A DNA stretch of 64,000 nucleotides from Kitasatospora sp. MMS16-BH015 (GTDB lineage Bacteria > Actinomycetota > Actinomycetes > Streptomycetales > Streptomycetaceae): the NCBI RefSeq assembly GCF_002943525.1, contig NZ_CP025394.1:496001-560000 (forward strand), given 5' to 3'. Positions 32,470-41,619 of this stretch are shown here, one piece after another; position 1 is the first letter of the stretch; the number at the start of each line of letters is the position of its first letter. The notes below the pieces were generated by a model that saw only the letters and a list, made by a program, of their open reading frames with translations, was not told the origin of the DNA and did no database searches. The position numbers and the translations under genes were made by a program.

Positions 32470-33459
32470 TCAGCCGTCCCGGTCCGTGCCCCGCTCCCGG
32501 CCCTCCACGGGAGCGAGGCGCTCCACCACCTCGGCGAGAGCGGCGCAGGCCTGCTCGATGGTCTGCAGGGTGTTCTCCCGCTCGGTGGTGACGGCGGCGA
32601 GCAGCAGGCCGGTCAGCGCGGCCACGGCGTTGAACGCCTGCAGCACGACCATGGTGGCGAGCAGGCCGTGGCCGGCGAACGGGCCGGTGTGGCCGACGGC
32701 GGCGGGGACGGCGAAGAGGGAGACCGTCAGCGCGCAGGGCGCGGCGCCGGCCAGCCGGAACCGCAGCGCGGCCCACATGACCACCGGGAAGACCAGGAAG
32801 AGCAGCGAGAGCGTGCTGCGGGTGGCCACCACCACGAGCAGCACGGTGCTCGCCACCAGGGCCGCCGCCTCGGCCCAGCGGTGCGGCGGCACCTCCCGGG
32901 GCAGCCGGGCGGAGCGGGCGGCCAGCAGCAGCGGGGTGACCACCAGCACGCCCATCGCGTCCCCGGTCCACCAGGCCGACCAGACCGGCCAGAACTGGCC
33001 GGTCGGCACCGCCCCCTCGGCGGAGAGCACCAGGCAGGCCGCACTCGCGCTGACCACGGTGGAGAGGAACGCCCCCAGGAAGACCAGGGCCACCCCGTCC
33101 CGCAGCCGGTCCAGCTCCACCCGGAAGCCCATCCGGCCGAGCAGCAGCACCGCGGCCACCGGCGCGGCCGTGCTGCCGGCGGCGATCGCGAAGGAGCCGG
33201 GGGTGAGGGGGCCGAAGCCCGCGATCACCGCCAGCGCGCCGATCGCGATCCCGGGCCAGACCCGCAGGCCGAACAGCAGCAGCCCGGCCACCGCGACCCC
33301 GGTGGGCGGCCAGAGCGGGGTGACGTGCACGCCGCCGACCACCACCTGGGCGAGCAGGCCGAGCTTGCCGCCCACCCAGTACCCGAGCGCGAGGCCGAGC
33401 ACCGCCAGGGCCGTGGCCCCCCGTCTCCCGGCCTCCGTTTCGCGCAGCACAGCAGCCAT
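32470..33459 (-). CDS. MASE1-domain membrane sensor protein
   Basis: A 329-residue integral membrane protein consisting almost entirely of a MASE1 domain: about eight helices with the conserved VTPLWPPTGVAVAGLLLFG motif and WWTGDAMGVLVVTPLLL. A short C-terminal cytoplasmic helix (NTLQTIEQACAALAEVVERL) follows, which may be a coiled coil for signal transfer. MASE1 normally sits in front of a kinase, GGDEF or phosphatase domain; here no output domain is attached. The SpoIIE phosphatase gene directly upstream may be its partner. ATG 33459 has GGAG upstream. Confidence 0.8.
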   Translation of the reverse strand: MAAVLRETEAGRRGATALAVLGLALGYWVGGKLGLLAQVVVGGVHVTPLWPPTGVAVAGLLLFGLRVWPGIAIGALAVIAGFGPLTPGSFAIAAGSTAAPVAAVLLLGRMGFRVELDRLRDGVALVFLGAFLSTVVSASAACLVLSAEGAVPTGQFWPVWSAWWTGDAMGVLVVTPLLLAARSARLPREVPPHRWAEAAALVASTVLLVVVATRSTLSLLFLVFPVVMWAALRFRLAGAAPCALTVSLFAVPAAVGHTGPFAGHGLLATMVVLQAFNAVAALTGLLLAAVTTERENTLQTIEQACAALAEVVERLAPVEGRERGTDRDG

Positions 33460-33533
33460 CAGACCGCACTCCGGCCCCGGCGCCGCCCGTGACACGCCCG
33501 GCCGGCCCCCGGGTCACCCCCCGGCCGCCGGCC

Positions 33534-34370
33534 TCACGGGTCCTCGTGGCGCAGCACCAGCACGGCGGCGTCGTCCGAGTGGCCGGTGAGCTCGGCCAGC
33601 TTGATCACCTCGGCGGCCAGCTCCGCCGGCTCGGCGCCCACCCCGGCCCGGACCGCCCGCAGCACCTGCTCCAGCCCGGCCTCCAGCGGGAAGGACGGCC
33701 CCTCCACCACCCCGTCGGTCACCAGGACCACCGCCTCCGACCCGGAGAGCCGCCGCCTGGTCACCGGGTACACCTCGCCCGGCGCGATGCCCAGCGGCAT
33801 CCCCACCCCGTCCTCCTCCGCCACCGCGGACCGCCCGTCCGCGCTCGCCCAGACGGCCGGGACGTGCCCGGCCCGGGCGGAGGAGAGCACCCGGGTGGCG
33901 GGGTCGAAGTGCAGCAGGCAGCAGGTCGCGAAGAGCCCGTCCGGCAGCGAGAGCAGCAGCTCGTTGGTCCGGCTCAGCACCTCGCCCGGGTCGGTCCCGG
34001 CGGTAGCCAGCGCCCGCAGGCCGATCCGGACCTGGCCCATGAACACGGCCGCCTCCACGTCGTGGCCCTGCACGTCGCCGATGGAGAGCACCAGCGTGCC
34101 GTCCGTGAGCCGGAAGCCGTCGTACCAGTCGCCGCCGATGTCCAGCCCGTGCCGCGCGGGCGCGTACCGGGCGGCGGTCCGCAGCCCGGGCAGGCTCGGC
34201 AGCGAGGCCGGCAGCAGGTCCCGCTGCAGGGCCATGGCGAGCTCGACCCTGGCCCGCTGCAGCTCGGCGTGCTCCAGGGCCTGTTCGGTGAGCCGCCCGA
34301 GCCGCCCCAGCAGCTCGTGCGCGCTCACGGGCTGGGCCGGCCGGCGGCGGTTCGCGGCCACGAGACCCAT
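33534..34370 (-). CDS. PP2C-type (SpoIIE) serine/threonine phosphatase
   Basis: A 278-residue phosphatase. A short N-terminal helical region (~20-60, LGRLTEQALEHAELQRARVELAMALQRDLLP) precedes the SpoIIE/PP2C catalytic domain. Metal ligands are visible in DIGGDWYDGF, LSIGDVQGHDVEAA, VLVTDGVVEG and GHSDDAAVLVL. Such enzymes dephosphorylate anti-anti-sigma factors. It is followed on the same strand, 74 bp later, by the MASE1 gene; together they could form a split sensor-phosphatase. ATG 34370 follows GAGGTGAG. Confidence 0.87.
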   Translation of the reverse strand: MGLVAANRRRPAQPVSAHELLGRLGRLTEQALEHAELQRARVELAMALQRDLLPASLPSLPGLRTAARYAPARHGLDIGGDWYDGFRLTDGTLVLSIGDVQGHDVEAAVFMGQVRIGLRALATAGTDPGEVLSRTNELLLSLPDGLFATCCLLHFDPATRVLSSARAGHVPAVWASADGRSAVAEEDGVGMPLGIAPGEVYPVTRRRLSGSEAVVLVTDGVVEGPSFPLEAGLEQVLRAVRAGVGAEPAELAAEVIKLAELTGHSDDAAVLVLRHEDP

Positions 34371-34439
34371 TCTCACCTCACCCGATCGGCCCCGCCCTCC
34401 CGCCCGTCACGGCGGCCGGGAGGGCGGGGCCGCGAGCGG

Positions 34440-37094
34440 TCAGTGGCCGGGACCGCCGTGGATCAGGTTGACGGTGAAGGCGTGGTCGGTGGAGATCGAC
34501 GGGGTCTTGATCCGGGTCACGCCCGTCGCGGCGTCGTAGTACCAGCCGGAGGCGGCGCCGGCCAGTGCGGCGGCCGAGGCCAGCTGCGGCAGCGGGCCGC
34601 CCTCGGTGACCACCCGGCGCGGGGCGGTGGCCTCGTGGACGGTCAGCTGGTAGGACCGGGCGGCCGGCTTTCCGGTGTAACTCCCGGCGCTGGCACCGAT
34701 GGTGACCACGGTCGCGCCCTGGCCACCGCCGGGGGCGTGCAGGTCGACCCGCTGGGTGGCGGAGGCGCCGGCGGCGTACTGGCGGGTGGTGCCGTCGTCC
34801 TCGTAGAGGGTGTACGAGGTGTCGCCCTGCGGGTAGAGGTCGTAGTCCAGCTCGGCCTTGTCCCGGGTCTGCCAGGAGGTGGTGCCCTGCGGCCACATCG
34901 GGACGATCGAGCCGCCCTTGACGAACAGCGGCAGGGTGTCCAGCGGGGCCGAGTAGCCGTTGATCGTGGTCGGGCCCTGGTAGGTGCGGCCCGTCCAGTA
35001 GTCGGTCCAGGTGCCGGCGGGCAGGTAGATGCCGTCCCGGGTGCTGGTGTCGCTGTAGACCGGGGCCACCAGGAAGTCGGGGCCGGCCAGGAACTCGTAG
35101 GTGGCGTTCAGCGCCTGCTGGTCGCCCGGGTACTCCAGCGCGAGCGGGCGCACCGCGCCGATCCCGGTCGAGGTGGCCTCGTGCGAGAGGGTGTACATGT
35201 ACGGGAGCAGACGCTCCTTGAGCTGCAGGTACTTGCGGTTGATCGAGGTGTACGGCTCGCCGTCCAGCCAGGGCTGCTGGTCGTGCGGCTTCTTGGTGGT
35301 GAGGTCGCTGGCCCAGCCGTCCATCGTCATGATGGTCGGGATGAACGCCTTCCACTGCAGGTCGCGGGCGTACATCTTGGGGTCGTGCCGGAAGATCGAG
35401 CCCACGTCGCCGGTGTCGTAGGCGATGCCGGACATGGTGGCCCCGGCGTAGGTCGGGATCTGCCAGCGGATGTAGTCCCAGGAGAGGCTCTGGTCGCCGC
35501 TCCACAGCACGCCGCAGCGCTGCGCCCCGGCCCAGGAGACCGGCAGCCAGACGAAGCCGCGGGCCTCGCTGTTGTTCTCGATGCCCGCCTTGGCCTGGTC
35601 GCAGGCGTTGAGCGCGAAGTCGTAGCCGTTGCCGACCCAGGCCACGTCCAGCTTGCGCACCACCGCGCCGGCCTTGACCTCCTCGGCCTGGTTGGGCAGG
35701 CCGTTCTGGGTCCACAGGCCGAGCTGGGCGTGGTCCTTGCGCAGGCCCTCGCCGGTCTGCGGCAGGTTCTCGTAGCCGCAGCCGTAGCCGTCGTTGACCA
35801 GCATCCAGCCGAGCGGCATCTGGTTCTGCACGTAGCCGTCGGCCACCTTCAGCGCGTCCAGGGTGTGCCGCTCGCCCCGGTTGGCGTTGTGCAGGTAGCA
35901 GTCGGAGTCGCCCGGCTCCAGGCCGTAGACCGGCGGCATGAACGGCTTGCCCACCAGCGCGGTGTACTTGCCGATCACCGACTTGGTGTCACCGACGAAG
36001 TAGTAGGCGTCCAGGCGCCGTTCCTGCTGGCCGGTGCGGACGGAGGGCCCGAAGTCGTAGATTCCGGGCGCGAATGTGTTGCGGAAGACGCCGTAGCCCG
36101 CGCTGGAGACGTAGAACGGCTGGGAGTTGTTGTAGCCGCCCTCGTTCCAGTTGAAGCTGTTGGCCACGTGCATCACCTGGTCGCGGTGCGAGTAGCTGCC
36201 GTTCTGCTCGCCGCCGCCGAAGAACTGCTCGTCGCCGCCCCGGGTCAGGCTCTGCCGCAGGCCGCTGGTGGACCAGCGCAGCGGCGCGTTCTCCTGCCAG
36301 ATGACCGACCGGTCGTCGGCCTTGTAGAGGGCGAACCGCAGCGGCTGCTTGTAGACCCGCAGCACCACGTCCTTGGCACGGATGCCGTAGTAGGCCCCCG
36401 CGTCGAAGGAGCTGGTGTCGCGCTGCGGGTCGGGCTGCCTGCGCACGATGGTGCTGCCGGCCGGGTCGGTGAAGACGCCGTCGGGGGCGGCCTGGAGCCG
36501 GAGTTGGTCGTCGGCCAGGAAGTCCACCTTGGCCTTGAGGGAGCCGGCCGCGATCGCGTAGCTGCCGTTGCCGCCGTCGAAGGAGGTGAGGTTGCCGGCG
36601 TCGCTGGTCTGCGGCAGGTAGACGTGGCCGGTGAAGGCGGCGCTGTGCACGTCGTACGGCACCACCAGCACGTGGTACGTGCCGGAGGCGTTGGGGATCA
36701 CGGTGGCCTCGGGGTCGGCGGTGCCCGCGCTCTCGGCCACCTCCTTGCCGTCGGCGCCGTAGACGTACAGGTCGAAGTCGTTGCTGCCGTCCGCCCACTG
36801 GATCGAGATCGGCACCCCGCCCTCGGGGTTGTCCGCCCAGTACCCGGCCGGCACGTCGACGGTCAGGTCGAACCGGTCGCAGGCCGCGCTGCCCTGCGGG
36901 CAGGTATCCGGACCGCCGAGGGTGCCCTTGGCGAAGACCGGGCTCTGCCAGGTCAGATCGGTGTGGGTGAGGTCGAGGACCCCGGAGGCCGGGGTGGCGG
37001 CCTGGGCCGGCAGGGCCGGCCCGGCCAGGGCCGTGACGGTGAGGACGGCGGCCGGCAGGGCCGACCGCCGTAGCCGCGAACGGAATGGGCGCAC
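34440..37094 (-). CDS. Secreted glycoside hydrolase family 31 enzyme with PPC domain
   Basis: An 884-residue secreted enzyme. It has a signal peptide (residues 1-~32, ending ALPAQA), an N-terminal pre-peptidase-C-like beta domain (~60-165, SIQWADGSNDFDLYVYGADG), the GH31 N-domain, a catalytic barrel and C-terminal beta domains. The probable nucleophile Asp lies in VRKLDVAWVGNGYD and the acid/base Asp in LWSGDQSLSWDY. RPLALEYPGD and FLVAPVYSD are typical GH31 segments. The substrate is probably an alpha-glucan; the specificity is not readable. GTG 37094 follows GGGAG and is the start that yields a clean signal peptide. Confidence 0.85.
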   Translation of the reverse strand: MRPFRSRLRRSALPAAVLTVTALAGPALPAQAATPASGVLDLTHTDLTWQSPVFAKGTLGGPDTCPQGSAACDRFDLTVDVPAGYWADNPEGGVPISIQWADGSNDFDLYVYGADGKEVAESAGTADPEATVIPNASGTYHVLVVPYDVHSAAFTGHVYLPQTSDAGNLTSFDGGNGSYAIAAGSLKAKVDFLADDQLRLQAAPDGVFTDPAGSTIVRRQPDPQRDTSSFDAGAYYGIRAKDVVLRVYKQPLRFALYKADDRSVIWQENAPLRWSTSGLRQSLTRGGDEQFFGGGEQNGSYSHRDQVMHVANSFNWNEGGYNNSQPFYVSSAGYGVFRNTFAPGIYDFGPSVRTGQQERRLDAYYFVGDTKSVIGKYTALVGKPFMPPVYGLEPGDSDCYLHNANRGERHTLDALKVADGYVQNQMPLGWMLVNDGYGCGYENLPQTGEGLRKDHAQLGLWTQNGLPNQAEEVKAGAVVRKLDVAWVGNGYDFALNACDQAKAGIENNSEARGFVWLPVSWAGAQRCGVLWSGDQSLSWDYIRWQIPTYAGATMSGIAYDTGDVGSIFRHDPKMYARDLQWKAFIPTIMTMDGWASDLTTKKPHDQQPWLDGEPYTSINRKYLQLKERLLPYMYTLSHEATSTGIGAVRPLALEYPGDQQALNATYEFLAGPDFLVAPVYSDTSTRDGIYLPAGTWTDYWTGRTYQGPTTINGYSAPLDTLPLFVKGGSIVPMWPQGTTSWQTRDKAELDYDLYPQGDTSYTLYEDDGTTRQYAAGASATQRVDLHAPGGGQGATVVTIGASAGSYTGKPAARSYQLTVHEATAPRRVVTEGGPLPQLASAAALAGAASGWYYDAATGVTRIKTPSISTDHAFTVNLIHGGPGH

Positions 37095-37124
37095 GAGGAG
37101 ATCTCCCGTCGAGTGAGCATTTGC

Positions 37125-37140
37125 TGCGCAGTACTGCGCA
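37125..37140. promoter_or_regulatory. Perfect palindrome upstream of the GH31 gene
   Basis: TGCGCAGTACTGCGCA is a perfect 16-bp dyad 30 bp upstream of the start, flanked by TTTGC and AAAC. It resembles LacI-family operators that control glycosidase genes in Streptomyces. Confidence 0.6.
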
Positions 37141-37209
37141 AACCTGATCGAAAGCGGGGAGTTGCGCACCAAGATTCGCGGCGAACTGAGTGCATGTCAA
37201 CCGTGCTGC

Positions 37210-38814
37210 TCAGGCCTTGCAGCGGCCGCTCGCCCAGTCGACGGTCGCGGTGGCCTGCGAGTAGCGCCACTCGGGGGCCAGCAGCTCGCGGTCCAACCGC
37301 CCGGCCGCGCCCCGGTCCTCCACCACGTAGCCGAAGTCCTGCAGCCAGGCCGGGTAGAGGTTCTTGGAGCCGATGAAGAAGGCCGAGCCGTCCACGGCGA
37401 CCAGCTTGTGGTGCAGCGCGTAGGGGTGTCCGTCGGCCCAGGTCGGCGCGTCGGCGGCCCGGAAGGTGGCGAGCTGGAGGTTGCCGCAGAGCGCGGCGCC
37501 GGCCTTGCCCGCGTCCCCGGTGAGCTCGGTCAGCCGGGCCTTCAGCACGTCGCTGATCTCGGCGAGCGACTTGATCTGCGAGTAGCCCCCGCTGCCGACG
37601 GCGCCCCGGTTGGCCGGGTCGCTCACCACGATCCGCACCTTGACCCCGGCGGCCAGCTTGGCGGCCAGCGCCTGGTAGAGCCGGGCGTCGTAGCGGGGCA
37701 GCGGCGGGCAGGTGCCGTTCAGGTCCTGCTGGGAGATCTCGATGTGCTCCTGCGCGCTGCCGACCAGCGCGCGCAGGGCGTTCTCCTCCGGGTTGACCGT
37801 CTCGTAGTCCCGGTCGGCGTTGGTGTTGTCGTGCAGGGTCAGCGGGCCGCACTTGGCGCCCGCCGCACCGGTCACCGGCGCCGGGCGGTAGTCGGATGCG
37901 GGGTCCGAGGCCTTGATCCCCACCCCCAGGCCGCCGACGGCGATCACCGGGACGCTCCCGGCCGCGGCGGCGGGCGGGTTGAGCTCGCGCTCGATGGAGG
38001 GGCGGCAGGCCCCGCCGTCGGAGGAGGCGAACCAGGCGTTGTCGAACACCCCGGTGTGGCCGCAGGTCCACTCCCAGAGGGTGTCCAGGTACCGGGCGGC
38101 GGAGGTCGCGGCGGGCCCGCTCAGCGCGAGGTCCACGTCCGTGACGGGGTGGGCGGTGTCGAGGTAGTCGCTCTTCCAGCCGTTGATCCCGCCGGTGATG
38201 ACGGTCCGTCCGTCCACCACCAGGAGCTTGGAGTGGTTCCAGGAGAAGGCCGTCCGGGAGGCGGTCATCGAGGCGATGTTCAGGCTGACCGAGCCGGCCG
38301 CCGGGCCCAGCTCGGCCACCAGCTCGTCCCGGTAGCGCGAGGGCAGCACATTGGCGTTGTAGACCGGCGCCGCCCCGACCAGGATCCGCACCACCGGCCG
38401 GTGCCCGGCCGCCACGGCCGCCTTGAGGCCCTCCACCAGGGCGTCCTCGAACCCGCCGTTCGGGAAGGGCGCGAGGGTGGAGACGTCCACCGTGCGGGTC
38501 GCGGCGGCCACGTCGGCGGTCATCCGGGCCAGCAGCTCCCGGGTGCCGGGGCGGTCCGCACAGGCGGCGTCGCCCCAGCACCCGGGCGTCTGGAGCAGCC
38601 AGCCGTCGCCGAGCGCGTTCCCCTCGGTCCGCTCCCAGGCCGTCCCCTCCAGCCCGGGCGACACCTCGCGCAACACCCGCTCCACGGCGTCGAGATGAGC
38701 GGTCGCCGCCCCGGTGTCGGCCTGGGCCGGTGTGCTGAGCAGGGCGGAGACCGCGGCGGCGGCGAGGGTGGCGCGCAGGGCGCGGCGGAGCCGGCCGGGG
38801 GTGGATCGGTACAC
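37210..38814 (-). CDS. Secreted phospholipase D-like protein
   Basis: A 534-residue exported protein with a signal peptide ([18 protein letters not shown]). Both HKD motifs are visible: [16 protein letters not shown] in the first half and [16 protein letters not shown] in the second. Length and two-motif layout match Streptomyces secreted phospholipases D, which hydrolyse or transphosphatidylate phosphatidylcholine. Identity to those is not certain, and other HKD hydrolases are possible. GTG 38814 is preferred because GAAGGA lies 6 bp upstream. Confidence 0.8.
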   Translation of the reverse strand: MYRSTPGRLRRALRATLAAAAVSALLSTPAQADTGAATAHLDAVERVLREVSPGLEGTAWERTEGNALGDGWLLQTPGCWGDAACADRPGTRELLARMTADVAAATRTVDVSTLAPFPNGGFEDALVEGLKAAVAAGHRPVVRILVGAAPVYNANVLPSRYRDELVAELGPAAGSVSLNIASMTASRTAFSWNHSKLLVVDGRTVITGGINGWKSDYLDTAHPVTDVDLALSGPAATSAARYLDTLWEWTCGHTGVFDNAWFASSDGGACRPSIERELNPPAAAAGSVPVIAVGGLGVGIKASDPASDYRPAPVTGAAGAKCGPLTLHDNTNADRDYETVNPEENALRALVGSAQEHIEISQQDLNGTCPPLPRYDARLYQALAAKLAAGVKVRIVVSDPANRGAVGSGGYSQIKSLAEISDVLKARLTELTGDAGKAGAALCGNLQLATFRAADAPTWADGHPYALHHKLVAVDGSAFFIGSKNLYPAWLQDFGYVVEDRGAAGRLDRELLAPEWRYSQATATVDWASGRCKA

Positions 38815-38918
38815 GTGAGTTCCTTCGAGCACGGTGAACGGCACCACGGGTCAGCTGTGGGCCAACCAAATGCTACTCACAGGTAACTCACTGTTCAATT
38901 TGGCGATCTGACGGAGTG

Positions 38919-40526
38919 TCAGCAGTGGGAGAGGACCTCGCAGTCCTCCCAGCGGGTGCCGCCCTCGGGCAGGCTGCCCGAAGTGGCCGGAGCCTGGAAG
39001 GACTTCATCCGGGGAGCGGCCGGGGCGGCCGGGGCGGAGCCGGCCGGCGCCGCCGGGCCGGTGGCCAGGCGCACCGCGATCGCGTCGATCACCGGACGCG
39101 GGCTGGTGCCCGCGAAGTTGCTGACCATCACCGAGAAGACCAGCTTGCGGCCGTCGGGGGCGGTGGCGAAGCCGGTGAGGTTGTCCACGCCGCTCATCGA
39201 GCCGCTCTTGGCGTGCACGTTGTTCTCGGCCTTGGTGCCGCGCATCCGGGCGGCCAGCGTGCCGCCGGTCATCCGGTCCGGGTTGCCGGCCACCGGCAGC
39301 GCGTTGTACCAGGCGGTGAACCACGGCTTGGTCTGGGCCACCTTCATCAGGCCGGCCATCTGCGCGGGGGTGGTCAGGTCGTAGCGGGAGAGGCCGGAGC
39401 CGTCCACCTGGCGGCCGGCCGGGGTGCCCAGGCCGTTGGCCTTGAGGAAGCCCTTCACCTGGTTGATGCCGGTGGCCCAGTCGCCCTTGCCGCCCTTGAC
39501 CTTACCGAGCTCCTTGGTGAGCTGCTCGGCCATGCCGTTGTTGCTGAGCTTGAGCATCGGGACGATCAGCTCGGCCAGCGTCTTGGAGTCGTGCGAGACC
39601 AGCGGCTGCGAGTCCTCGGTGCCGGTCGCCGTCCGCACGCCCGAGAGGGTGCGCACCCCGTGCCGGGCCAGCGCGCCCTCGAAGGCCTTGCCGGCCAGGG
39701 TCGCCGGGTCCTCGACGGTCTCCCAGTAGGTGACCGGGGCGGCGCCGGCCGCGATGCTGCCGGAGAGCAGCAACTCGTTGGCGCCCCGGCGGCGCTCCAC
39801 CGCGGCGGTGGAGCCGCTGCCGGCCGCGCCGGTGGTGATGCCGCCGGTGAACTTCATCGGCGTCTCGGCGGGCACCACGGCCACCTTGGCCTGCTCCCCC
39901 GCCGCGCCCGGAGTGACCGTCACCTGCACGGTGCCCATGGTGTACTCGGCGTCGGTGGAGAGGGTCAGCCCGGATATCTGCGGGCTGTAGGAGTACGGCT
40001 GGTCGTCCCAGGCCCAGCCCGGCCCGTACGGGGTCGAGTCGTAGCGGCTGCCGTCGGCGAGCACCCGGCCGGTGACGGTGGTGATGCCGGTGGCCGCCAC
40101 CTTGGCGGCCAGGTCGTCCAGGTCCTGGGTCAGCAGGCTCGGGTCGCCACCGCCGCGCAGCACCAGGTCGCCGTCCAGCAGGCTGCCGTAGGTGTCGCCG
40201 GTCGTGCGGACCTCGGTGGTGAACCGGTAGTCGGCGCCCAGCAGGTCGAGCGCGGCGGTGGAGGTGAAGGTCTTCAGCGTGGAGGCCGGGGTCAGCAGCG
40301 CCCCGGGCTGCCGCGCGTACAGCACCTGCCCGCTGTCGGCGTCCAGCACCTCCACCCCGGCCTGCGCGTTGGCCAGCCGGGCGTCGGCGAGCAGCGCGTC
40401 CAGGTCGGCCGTCAGCGTGGCGTCGACCGGAGCCGGGTTGTCGGCCTGGGCCGCACCGGCCAGCAGGGAGGCGGCGAGGGCAGCGGCGGCCAGCGGCAGG
40501 GCGCGGCGGTACGAGCGTACGGGCAC
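38919..40526 (-). CDS. dacB: D-alanyl-D-alanine carboxypeptidase/endopeptidase (PBP4, S13 family)
   Basis: A 535-residue exported penicillin-binding protein. After a signal peptide (LAAAALAASLLAGAAQA), the three catalytic motifs appear in order: STLK in TPASTLKTFTS, SNN in LKLSNNGMAEQL, and KSG in VHAKSGSMSGV. A long insertion between SxxK and SxN is typical of S13 enzymes. The enzyme trims and cleaves peptidoglycan cross-links in the cell wall. GTG 40526 has GGAG 5 bp upstream. The C-terminal ~45 residues are Ala/Pro-rich and end in two Cys (DCEVLSHC), not part of the domain. Confidence 0.88.
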   Translation of the reverse strand: MPVRSYRRALPLAAAALAASLLAGAAQADNPAPVDATLTADLDALLADARLANAQAGVEVLDADSGQVLYARQPGALLTPASTLKTFTSTAALDLLGADYRFTTEVRTTGDTYGSLLDGDLVLRGGGDPSLLTQDLDDLAAKVAATGITTVTGRVLADGSRYDSTPYGPGWAWDDQPYSYSPQISGLTLSTDAEYTMGTVQVTVTPGAAGEQAKVAVVPAETPMKFTGGITTGAAGSGSTAAVERRRGANELLLSGSIAAGAAPVTYWETVEDPATLAGKAFEGALARHGVRTLSGVRTATGTEDSQPLVSHDSKTLAELIVPMLKLSNNGMAEQLTKELGKVKGGKGDWATGINQVKGFLKANGLGTPAGRQVDGSGLSRYDLTTPAQMAGLMKVAQTKPWFTAWYNALPVAGNPDRMTGGTLAARMRGTKAENNVHAKSGSMSGVDNLTGFATAPDGRKLVFSVMVSNFAGTSPRPVIDAIAVRLATGPAAPAGSAPAAPAAPRMKSFQAPATSGSLPEGGTRWEDCEVLSHC

Positions 40527-40768
40527 GGGTGCTCCATCTTTCGGGCATGACGGGGCAAGTGGATCGCCCACGCCCCCTTTTACCCGCAGATTACCAGCCG
40601 ATGTACCGTCAAATGATCTTCGGATCGGTTCCCCGCCACCGACCCCTGGCCCCCGGGCCGCGCCGGTGCTACACCGTCACCATCGGGCGCCGGCGAGAAC
40701 GGCGGCGGCACCAGCCCTCCGGACCTGGGCCGTCGCCCGCCTGGTCTGAGCGCTTCCGCCGGACGCCC

Positions 40769-41383
40769 TCATCGGGTGCGGACGGCGCCCGCCCCCTTGC
40801 CCGGCCGCTTCGCCTGGCCGGTGCCGGAGCCGGTCACCGTGAAGACCCCGGCGGCCTCCGCCTTCTCCAGCGGGAGGGTGCCGGGCGTGCCGCGGAGGGT
40901 GAGCGTGTGGGGCCCCGGGTCAGCGTCGGGAGCGACGGTGGCGCGGAACAGCAGTTGGACCACGCCCGCCTCCCTGATCCCGCCTTCGTACCAGTTCGCG
41001 ACCTGGGTGGCGTAGGCGATCCGGCAGGCGGTCGGCGCGGAGCCGGCCAGCACCTCGCAGCCGTCGCTCACGTTCCACAGGCCGCTGTCGGACTTCAGGG
41101 AGAGGACGGCCACCGTCATCGGGTCCGCCGTCGGCGGCACGCCCTCCGGGGGGACGGTCATCGTCAGGATGACGTCCACCTCGTCGCCCGGCGCCGCCGA
41201 CAGCGTCGACAGGGTCGCGGACACGTGCTCGGTCACCAGCACGGGTTCGGCCCGGACCGGTAGGGGCATCGCCGCCGCGGGCAGCGCGGCGGCGGCGAGC
41301 AGAGCCGGCACCAGCGCGGCGGCGAGCCGCCAGCGCGGACGGGGACGACGGGGCGCAGGACCGGCAACGGGCAGGGCGGGCAT
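40769..41383 (-). CDS. Secreted hypothetical protein
   Basis: A 204-residue exported protein with a long signal peptide (residues ~18-45, LAAALVPALLAAAALPAAA). The mature part has beta-sandwich character (LSAAPGDEVDVILTMTVPPEGV, VQLLFRATVAPDADPGPHTL), resembling DUF11/cohesin-like domains, and contains two Cys in DGCEVLAGSAPTACRI likely to form a disulfide. The ATG is preceded by GAGGAGG. No function can be assigned. It is divergent from the PIG-L gene. Confidence 0.65.
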   Translation of the reverse strand: MPALPVAGPAPRRPRPRWRLAAALVPALLAAAALPAAAMPLPVRAEPVLVTEHVSATLSTLSAAPGDEVDVILTMTVPPEGVPPTADPMTVAVLSLKSDSGLWNVSDGCEVLAGSAPTACRIAYATQVANWYEGGIREAGVVQLLFRATVAPDADPGPHTLTLRGTPGTLPLEKAEAAGVFTVTGSGTGQAKRPGKGAGAVRTR

Positions 41384-41619
41384 ACGTGACCTCCTCGGAC
41401 ACCGGTCACGGTAGCCAGCGGTGCCGGGCCGCGCGCCGCACGACGCGGGTCGGCCCCGGCTCGATCACCCGTACGGCCCCGCGCTCCGTCGACGGCCCGT
41501 CAGCCGACCTCCGGGAGGAGCAAATGCCACTGCGTCGGTCCGGAGGATCCGCCCGACCGGGGGTTAGCCTCCTCCTTCCGGCCAGGTCACGGCCGAGCTC
41601 CTACCGAGGGGAAGACCCC

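Noticed and set aside
32470..34370. A single MASE1-SpoIIE gene broken by a frameshift
   Set aside because: The phosphatase gene precedes the MASE1 gene in transcription order, whereas a fusion would have MASE1 first. Both also have their own starts.
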